A DNA stretch of 43,014 nt, taken from NCBI GenBank assembly GCA_900102385.1, contig FNBQ01000030.1, forward strand, positions 1-43,014, given 5' to 3'. Under the pieces are notes generated by a model. It was not told where the DNA came from and ran no database searches. It saw only the letters and a program-made list of their open reading frames with translations. Origin of the DNA: Bacteroidales bacterium KHT7. GTDB taxonomy: Bacteria > Bacteroidota > Bacteroidia > Bacteroidales > Bacteroidaceae. Within the stretch, counting starts at the first letter, position 1, and every line of letters starts with the position of its first letter. The translations under genes were made by a program, and so were the position numbers. Below are positions 38,221 to 43,014 of this stretch, in pieces.

Positions 38221-38433
38221 AATTCACAATCTATAATTGTAGAAAAAGTGTGGGATTTTGTCTTTTTGTATATACAAAATAGTGTCAAGGTATATGCAGT
38301 GTATATGTAAGCTATATGTAGAGTATATGTTAGCTATATGTTGGCTATATGTTAGCTATATGTTGGCTATATGTTGGCTATATGTTAGCTATATGTTGGC
38401 TATATGTTAGCTATATGTTGGCTATATGTTGTG
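38221..38433 (+). repeat. Composite repeat, copy D: head plus 13-unit 11-bp array
   Basis: An AATT-rich stretch leads into TATAATTGTAGAAAAAGTG (38232-38250), a head variant ending ATACAAAATAGTGT, and then thirteen 11-base units (38286-38428, 143 bases) with no indel. The consensus is TTRGCTATATG. The first four units are variable and the last nine nearly uniform (TTAGCTATATG or TTGGCTATATG), which suggests expansion at the 3' side. Confidence 0.95.
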
Positions 38434-38465
38434 GAAGTTCTGTGAAAGTAGAAAATAGGAATTGA

Positions 38466-38531
38466 AGTAAGCCGATAGTAAGGGGGTAGCAAGGGGATAG
38501 CAAGAAGGTAGCAAGGGGGAAGGTTCAACGA
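38466..38531 (+). repeat. Composite repeat, copy E: 11-bp array of AGCAAGGGGAT type
   Basis: Six 11-base units in register: AGTAAGCCGAT, AGTAAGGGGGT, AGCAAGGGGAT, AGCAAGAAGGT, AGCAAGGGGGA and AGGTTCAACGA. The unit type is the same as in copy B on the other side of the hydrolase cluster, in opposite orientation. Confidence 0.8.
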
Positions 38532-38533
38532 AG

Positions 38534-38751
38534 AATTACAATTCATAATTCACTTGACTTAGAGTTGACAATGGACAATTCAAAATTTATAATTGTAGAA
38601 AAAGTGGACTTTTTTGTCTTTTGGTAAATACAAAATAGCGGCAAGGTAGAAGGAAGATAGATTCAAGGTACGTCGAAGGTACGTCGAAGCAAGCTGGAAG
38701 GTTCGAGAACGATTCGGGGAAAGTCTCAACTGAGTCTGAACAAGGTTGGCG
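38534..38751 (+). repeat. Composite repeat, copy F: AATT block, full head and 11-bp array
   Basis: An AATT-rich block (38534-38590) is followed by TATAATTGTAGAAAAAGTG (38588-38606, identical to copy D), the head CTTTTGGTAAATACAAAAT (38618-38636, identical to copy A inverted), and then about ten 11-base units to 38751. Two units are near-identical (CAAGGTACGTC and GAAGGTACGTC). This is the most complete copy of the composite element. Confidence 0.85.
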
Positions 38752-38856
38752 ATGACAACATTGTCCCCTCAATGTGCGAAAATCAGGCTTTTGTTTTCAA
38801 AATATTGTCAGAAATAGACTTCATTCATAAAATAGTTTGTATATTTACAGCCGTAA

Positions 38857-38946
38857 AGCACCAATTTAAATTGTGAAAAAAACATACATCACAGCGGCTC
38901 AATATACTGCATGAAGCGTTACGGAGTAAAATATAAATTACAATGA
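38857..38946 (+). pseudogene. Remnant of a protein C-terminus (copy 1)
   Basis: An open frame without start encodes EKNIHH followed by SGSIYCMKRYGV and six more residues. It ends in a TGA that overlaps the ATG of the next gene (ATGA at 38943-38946). The same tail, better preserved, recurs at 39460-39540. It looks like the decayed 3' end of a gene that once preceded and was coupled to the small gene at 38943. Confidence 0.55.
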
Positions 38947-39461
38947 AATATAACATAATTAAGGAAATCAAAGATTTCATCGATGAACATAATATTCTAC
39001 GCGACTACGAAACGTTCGAACAGATGCAAATGTTTTATCGAATCAAGGATTTAGATTGTTTGAGTACTTCCATCGCAAAAGAACACTATACGCCTTTTTT
39101 TGCAGATATGGCAATCATGTTCGTAAATATGGGATTGCTGTATGCAAAAAGCCAGTTGTCTGAGGAAGAACAGAAAGATTATCTTATCTACTGGGGAATA
39201 GAATATATAGAAGAAAACATCGTAGAAGATGGTTTCTTACATGTTGATGTATGCTACACAAGAAAGGGAAAAGAACACTTGAGCTATTTAAACGAAGTGG
39301 TTGACTACAAGAATACAAAAATTTACAAGTATGTCAAGGATGTTATTGGAATGTCCGAATTTACATGTTATTACACTAAAAGCGAAGAAGATGAATGTGA
39401 GTCAGTAGAGTATTATTGTTTTATCCCTAAAAAAATAGAACAGCAAATTCGGCAATCATAA
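38943..39461 (+). CDS. Hypothetical protein (172 aa), cassette gene 1
   Basis: 172 residues, acidic, soluble, no signal peptide and no domain I can name. It is rich in Tyr, Glu and Asp (YYTKSEEDECESVEYY) with helical stretches (MAIMFVNMGLLYAKSQLSEEEQ). Codons are much more AT-rich than in the glycosidases. Its ATG overlaps the stop of a degenerate upstream frame. The small acidic character, low GC and repeated flanks fit immunity proteins of polymorphic-toxin loci, but no toxin is present; this is inference. Confidence 0.7.
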   Translation: MKYNIIKEIKDFIDEHNILRDYETFEQMQMFYRIKDLDCLSTSIAKEHYTPFFADMAIMFVNMGLLYAKSQLSEEEQKDYLIYWGIEYIEENIVEDGFLHVDVCYTRKGKEHLSYLNEVVDYKNTKIYKYVKDVIGMSEFTCYYTKSEEDECESVEYYCFIPKKIEQQIRQS

Positions 39462-39540
39462 CCTTCCCCGTTTCAGCGAGAAGAACATCACTCACAACGC
39501 CAGCGGCTCTGTCTACCGCATGAAGCGTTACGGAGTGTAA
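39460..39540 (+). pseudogene. Remnant of a protein C-terminus (copy 2)
   Basis: A 26-codon open frame without its own start ends ...SGSVYRMKRYGV-stop. Third codon positions are mostly G or C (TTC AGC GAG AAG AAC ATC), unlike the AT-rich genes on both sides. It shares EKNIxH and SGSxYxMKRYGV with the frame at 38857-38946, and the 19 bases GCATGAAGCGTTACGGAGT are identical (38909-38927 and 39518-39536). It is therefore a fragment of a formerly longer coding sequence. Confidence 0.7.
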
Positions 39541-39570
39541 AATGTTGAATTTAATTCCAAATGCTAAAAT

Positions 39571-39978
39571 ATGAGAAAAACAATTCTTTTTATCTTGCTG
39601 TTTGTAATAGAGGATGATCTTGACCTTGATTTGATTAAATCTGATAATGGTATGATTGGTATTGGGTATTGGGCAGTAGATGAGTGTGACTACATAAACG
39701 AACCAGGTATGAAAATATTGAAGCAGAACCGAAAGTTAGTCCAACAGATAAAAACATACTATACTCATCCAAAGGACGAAAGAACGATTTCAGTTTATAT
39801 TACTCCAATATCCGCAAAATGTAAGATTCGTGGTTTCGGCATTCATGATTTTCCTGTTTGCACATTCGAAACACCTCCTTTGATTTGGAACGACTTTTGG
39901 TCGTTGCCTCAAAAAGATTTAAAGAGAATTATGTACTGCGATTTTGCGGATTTTGATTACATATTTTTTTACAAGTAA
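39571..39978 (+). CDS. Hypothetical protein (135 aa), cassette gene 2
   Basis: 135 residues. The first 12 residues (MRKTILFILLFV) look like the start of a signal peptide, but they run directly into the acidic IEDDLDLDLIKSD with no cleavage site or lipobox. This suggests an internal deletion that joined a signal start to the mature part. The remainder is a mixed alpha/beta small domain without a recognised family. AT-rich codons as in its neighbours. It follows the second copy of the coding-tail remnant by 30 bases. Confidence 0.65.
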   Translation: MRKTILFILLFVIEDDLDLDLIKSDNGMIGIGYWAVDECDYINEPGMKILKQNRKLVQQIKTYYTHPKDERTISVYITPISAKCKIRGFGIHDFPVCTFETPPLIWNDFWSLPQKDLKRIMYCDFADFDYIFFYK

Positions 39979-40093
39979 ATCTTTTTGCTCGTGATGATTC
40001 CATAATCACGATTCATCTGCAATGTAAGGCAGTTCGCCCGGATTCTCGAATCTAAGAGTCTAAAGTCATAAGATACAAATAAACATAAGAAAA

Positions 40094-40600
40094 ATGGAAT
40101 TAGTAAAAATTAAAATAAAGCGTTTTAAGGAGCTTGTAACAGGCATCCTTTTAGGAAACGGAACACGCTGGTCTTTTGTTAGACTTAATGTTGTTGACTA
40201 TGTATTAGATGGTTTTCAATTTACAAACAAAAGATACATTTCCGACACTTATGAAATAAAAGAAGATACGTTGCAGTATAAAATTCTATCAATAAAGAAT
40301 AAAGCAAAAGAAATCTTGCCCAGGCTATTTTCAGATATCTTGGACGATGACAACCTGCTATGCTCTTTTCTGAAAGAAAAAAATCTATTGATAGCAGTAT
40401 GTTTGCATCGTGAAGATGTGCTGTATGTGGGTAAAGTAAAAGAAGTCAATTTCAATTTTTTCACATTAGATTCTTACGATACAGAACTAAGAAAAAGTGG
40501 CATAATAAAAATAGAGTATAGCAAGGTAAGATATATTCAGATGCAGACAGATTACCTTGATTCTCTTTGTTTAATTTTAGACAAAGAAAATACAAAGTGA
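40094..40600 (+). CDS. Hypothetical protein (168 aa), cassette gene 3
   Basis: 168 residues, soluble, lysine-rich N-terminus (MELVKIKIKRFKELV). The C-terminal half has a small beta-barrel-like pattern (VLYVGKVKEVNFNFFTLDSYD ... GIIKIEYSKVRYIQ) similar to small proteins often found beside toxin loci in Bacteroidetes; I cannot assign a named family. The 115 bases before it contain a short frame ending ...CKAVRPDSRI-stop that may be another coding remnant. AT-rich. Confidence 0.7.
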   Translation: MELVKIKIKRFKELVTGILLGNGTRWSFVRLNVVDYVLDGFQFTNKRYISDTYEIKEDTLQYKILSIKNKAKEILPRLFSDILDDDNLLCSFLKEKNLLIAVCLHREDVLYVGKVKEVNFNFFTLDSYDTELRKSGIIKIEYSKVRYIQMQTDYLDSLCLILDKENTK

Positions 40601-40699
40601 ACTTTTTTCTTGTAGGTTCACTATCACCAAACCATCTCTCTGTTCTGTGAAATATATCTATGAAACAGGTAAAGGATGGGAAAAACAAGAGTGAAGATT

Positions 40700-41125
40700 A
40701 TGAAGAATTTAGTATTTACAATAATTACAATTACTGTCTTTGCATCATGCACATGGTCAAACATGATTGAGTTTGATGTCAGAAGGCAATGTATAGTTGC
40801 TGACGATGCTATAGGAAATCTATGGATTTCAGAACAAGGCGAAAATGATATCGATTACATTGATTTTGAATTAAAGCCAAACCACAAACCTGTAAAAGAG
40901 TTTTATCTCGAAAAAATAGACACGAATTATTACGCACGAGATGCTAATGCGGAATTATATCCATCTGCTTGTTTTCATCTGCGTAGTAATTCTGTTTACA
41001 GAATAGAACATAGACAATATTTTGATATGCCATACGGAAAAATATATGTATTTACAGATTCATTGGGCAGAGTTTATGATTATAAGCATGTTAGTGAAGT
41101 TGCTGACTCAACCAATTTATGGTAA
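40700..41125 (+). CDS. Hypothetical lipoprotein (141 aa), cassette gene 4
   Basis: Starting at the ATG at 40700 gives a clean lipoprotein signal (MKNLVFTIITITVFASC, Cys17). An in-frame ATG at 40676 would only add eight charged residues before it. The mature part is acidic and beta-rich with no recognised domain (NLWISEQGENDIDYIDFELK). A short frame ending YETGKGWEKQE-stop (40692-40694) overlaps its upstream region and may be a remnant of a preceding gene. A lipid-anchored periplasmic immunity protein is possible but unproven. Confidence 0.7.
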   Translation: MKNLVFTIITITVFASCTWSNMIEFDVRRQCIVADDAIGNLWISEQGENDIDYIDFELKPNHKPVKEFYLEKIDTNYYARDANAELYPSACFHLRSNSVYRIEHRQYFDMPYGKIYVFTDSLGRVYDYKHVSEVADSTNLW

Positions 41126-41347
41126 ATCCCTCATTTCTGCCGAATTTCTATGTTCGAGAAATGAAGCCATGATGGATATTATGTTTATTTGCGGCTGAAG
41201 TCTAAGTGTATTATAATGATTTTATAATTATGTTTAGTCGTTTATTTATTTCATATAAAGTGCAATCCATAGTAGTATGTGTCAGCATTTTGTTATTGTG
41301 GATCATAGCGTAGAGCATCGTTCTATGGTGATGTGCAAATTATTCGC

Positions 41348-41407
41348 CACGAAAGAGGAAAAGCATAGCTTGTAATGGCTTTTTCTCCTACGGTGCGTTT
41401 TTTTGTT
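41348..41407 (+). terminator. Probable terminator after the cassette genes
   Basis: GAGGAAAAGC pairs with GCTTTTTCTC (one G-T wobble), extended by CAC/GTG at the base, followed by CG and seven T after 41397. The loop is long (about 13 bases), so it is weaker than the others. Confidence 0.6.
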
Positions 41408-41541
41408 TCTTATATAAACTGAATTTTTATGTAATAATATGGAAATCAGAGTGTTCTATCTGCTAAAATAACGCTTTCTTACCACAAATATGGTATGCAA
41501 AATGGCATAATTATTGGATTTTTTCGTACCTCGAAACGCCG

Positions 41542-41549
41542 TAATTTTG
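41542..41549 (+). promoter_or_regulatory. -7 box of the PstS-like gene
   Basis: TAATTTTG matches TAnnTTTG, 51 bases before the ATG. A TTG at 41514-41516 lies 25 bases upstream, which is longer than usual for the -33 element. Confidence 0.5.
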
Positions 41550-41599
41550 CATCATCAATGTTACACAAATTATTGTTAAACAATTAAACGGTTGAAATT

Positions 41600-42505
41600 A
41601 TGAGGAATAACGAGATTCAAAAAACAAGAGAGACAAGAAGAGTAGTTTCTAAACTATTGCTTGCAGGCATGATGTGCTATTCCTTTGTGATGGCACATGC
41701 ACAGACTTTTCAGATAAATGTGAATGATGCCCAGTTCACCCGTCAGTTTGTGGAGAGACTCATTGCAGAATATGGTAAGATAAACCCACAGTTCTCGGCA
41801 ACTGTTGTAAAGACTCGCGAGCAGGCCGATGCAACGGTAAGCATCTCGGAGCAGACTGCCAGCGTAAACAGCATTGGTCGCTTCGCCATTGTTCCGATAG
41901 CAAATTCGGAAAACGAGATTCTGCGAAACAAGAAACTCGCCAAGGGTTTGGATAACAAACTGAAGCATCAGATTTTTGTTGAACGCGACATCACCGATGA
42001 TATCGACGATGATTTTGAAGAGAAGAAGAAACTTCCGGGCACGGTATATTCGCTCACAGGCCGACAGTCGATTACGACAGCCATCGTTGCCAAGGAACTG
42101 AGCGTTACGCCAAACCGTGTTAAGGGCAAGAAGATTGTTGGCAGCGAAGAAAGCCTTATATCGGCTGTAAAGAGTCATTCTGATGCCATTGCATTCAATG
42201 TGGCAAGTCTTGTTTATGATGCCGACACGCACAAGCCTGTTGTTGGTCTTACGGTTCTGCCAACCGACCTCGACGGCAACGGCAAGGTAGATGAGGCCGA
42301 GCGTTCAGCCATTGCCAGCCTCGACAATCTTACTGCTTATCTCGAGAAGATTCCGCACACAAGTCTTCCGACAGGTAGCATCAACATAAACACAGACAAC
42401 AGCGAGTTGCTGAAATTTGCTGCATGGGCTTCGACTGAGGGGCAGAATTTTATCGCTCAATACGGCTTTTTGAAGGCAGACAAGCCTCTTACTGCACAGA
42501 AGTAA
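41600..42505 (+). CDS. PstS-like periplasmic substrate-binding protein with an EF-hand loop
   Basis: 301 residues. A long signal peptide (LLLAGMMCYSFVMAHAQ) is preceded by a charged stretch. The body follows the PBP fold of PstS-like proteins: SLTGRQSITTAIVAKEL, GSEESLISAVKSHSDAIAFNVASLVYD, and FAAWASTEGQNFIAQYGF near the C-terminus. Residues 223-234 (DLDGNGKVDEAE) are a perfect 12-residue EF-hand calcium loop, placed where the bound-state lobe crosses over. No ABC transporter genes are adjacent, so it may be a sensor or assembly factor rather than a transport component. The ligand is unknown. Confidence 0.75.
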   Translation: MRNNEIQKTRETRRVVSKLLLAGMMCYSFVMAHAQTFQINVNDAQFTRQFVERLIAEYGKINPQFSATVVKTREQADATVSISEQTASVNSIGRFAIVPIANSENEILRNKKLAKGLDNKLKHQIFVERDITDDIDDDFEEKKKLPGTVYSLTGRQSITTAIVAKELSVTPNRVKGKKIVGSEESLISAVKSHSDAIAFNVASLVYDADTHKPVVGLTVLPTDLDGNGKVDEAERSAIASLDNLTAYLEKIPHTSLPTGSININTDNSELLKFAAWASTEGQNFIAQYGFLKADKPLTAQK

Positions 42506-42552
42506 GAAAGCCTTTTTTAGTATTCACTTTTTTAGCATTTCATTTTAGGATT

Positions 42553-43014
42553 ATGGGTAAGAGATTTTATTCATTGGTTATTGCTGTGCTCATAGGTGTA
42601 GTGGCACAGGCACAGTCTAAATACTATTTTGGTGCAGACGAGAAGTTTGACCAGAAGATTCCTACACCCGAAGAATTTTTCGGCTTTCCTATTGGTTCGG
42701 CTTTGGTCAGATACGACCGCGTGGTTGAGTATTTCAGACTACTCGACAAACTGTCAGACCGCGCAAAGCTCGAAGTGATTGGCAAGACGTACGAGAATCG
42801 CGAATATGTGATTCTGCACATTTCTACAGCCGAGAACATAAAGAATCTGGAAGAAATACGCAAGCAGCACGTTAAGCTTGCCGATCCAAGCCAGCCTATT
42901 CCTTCGTCGTACAACGACCAGAAAGTCATTGTTCAACTTGGCTACAACGTTCACGGCGGCGAGTTGGCTGGAACAGACGCTTCGGTGCTTTCGGCATATT
43001 ATTTTACGGCTACG
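42553..43014 (+). CDS. M14-family zinc carboxypeptidase (partial, runs off the window)
   Basis: The first 154 codons of a longer gene, starting at the ATG at 42553 with a signal peptide (SLVIAVLIGVVAQAQ). The N-terminal segment FGFPIGSALVRYDRVVEYF and the following GKTYENREYVILHIS match the start of the peptidase M14 domain. NVHGGELAGTDAS holds the HxxE zinc-binding pair. It would cleave C-terminal residues from peptides in the periplasm or outside. It follows the PstS-like gene by 47 bases without an obvious terminator, so the two are probably cotranscribed. Confidence 0.85.
   Translation, partial: MGKRFYSLVIAVLIGVVAQAQSKYYFGADEKFDQKIPTPEEFFGFPIGSALVRYDRVVEYFRLLDKLSDRAKLEVIGKTYENREYVILHISTAENIKNLEEIRKQHVKLADPSQPIPSSYNDQKVIVQLGYNVHGGELAGTDASVLSAYYFTAT

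Larger units (their letters stand above)
41126..41599. other. Intergenic region with a terminator-like hairpin and a promoter
   Basis: 474 AT-rich bases without a credible gene. It holds a hairpin near 41348-41395 followed by T, and a -7 box at 41542-41549 before the next gene. The rest shows nothing I can identify. Confidence 0.6.

Noticed and set aside
38286-38428. CRISPR array
   Set aside because: Units are only 11 bases and there are no unique spacers between repeats and no cas genes.

Overview
The window reads as a chromosomal segment of a Bacteroidales bacterium, most likely Prevotellaceae. The reasons are the Bacteroidetes-type promoters (-7 box TAnnTTTG, often TATCTTTG or TATATTTG), the lack of Shine-Dalgarno sequences, a SusC/SusD pair, a hybrid two-component system (HTCS), and AT-rich leaders. 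The genus is inference; no search was run.

Layout. Positions 1-170 are the tail of an rRNA operon (5S rRNA and terminator). 705-1892 encodes a very strongly codon-biased OmpA-type outer-membrane protein. 2017-6998 holds a Crp/Fnr-like regulator coupled by a 4-base GTGA overlap to a 1463-residue HTCS. 7185-13073 is housekeeping: rpsO(-), typA(+), mtnN(-), a YfhO-family membrane protein and tRNA-Phe. 13464-18942 is a SusC/SusD pair with an unusually long SusD, closed by a strong terminator.

20028-38029 is a glycan-degradation cluster: GH43-like lipoprotein, a sialidase-fold/(alpha/alpha)6 fusion resembling GH143-GH142, GH78, an acyltransferase, an M6-type metalloprotease, GH95, a GH140-type apiosidase, and a GH78 fused to a sialidase-like domain. 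Known family activities point to rhamnogalacturonan-II (RG-II), the pectin domain with apiose-linked side chains A/B and the ulosonic-acid side chains C (Rha-Kdo) and D (Araf-Dha). SusC/SusD would import oligosaccharides while the secreted or lipid-anchored hydrolases strip side chains. The GH78-sialidase fusion may be a one-protein tool for chain C, paralleling the GH143-GH142 fusion for chain D.

Both flanks of the enzyme cluster (about 19.5-19.9 kb and 38.1-38.75 kb) carry copies, in opposite orientation, of an unrecognised composite repeat: an AATT-rich stretch, a conserved head containing TTTTGGTAAATACAAAA, then an array of strict 11-bp periodicity. One array has 13 units without an indel. 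This is the most unusual sequence-level signal in the window.

38943-41125 holds four small AT-rich unknown genes. The first two are each preceded by a remnant of the same coding tail (ending SGSxYxMKRYGV), suggesting a cassette array such as orphan immunity genes left by a polymorphic-toxin locus. 41600-43014 holds a PstS-like periplasmic binding protein with an embedded EF-hand loop and the start of an M14 zinc carboxypeptidase that runs off the window.
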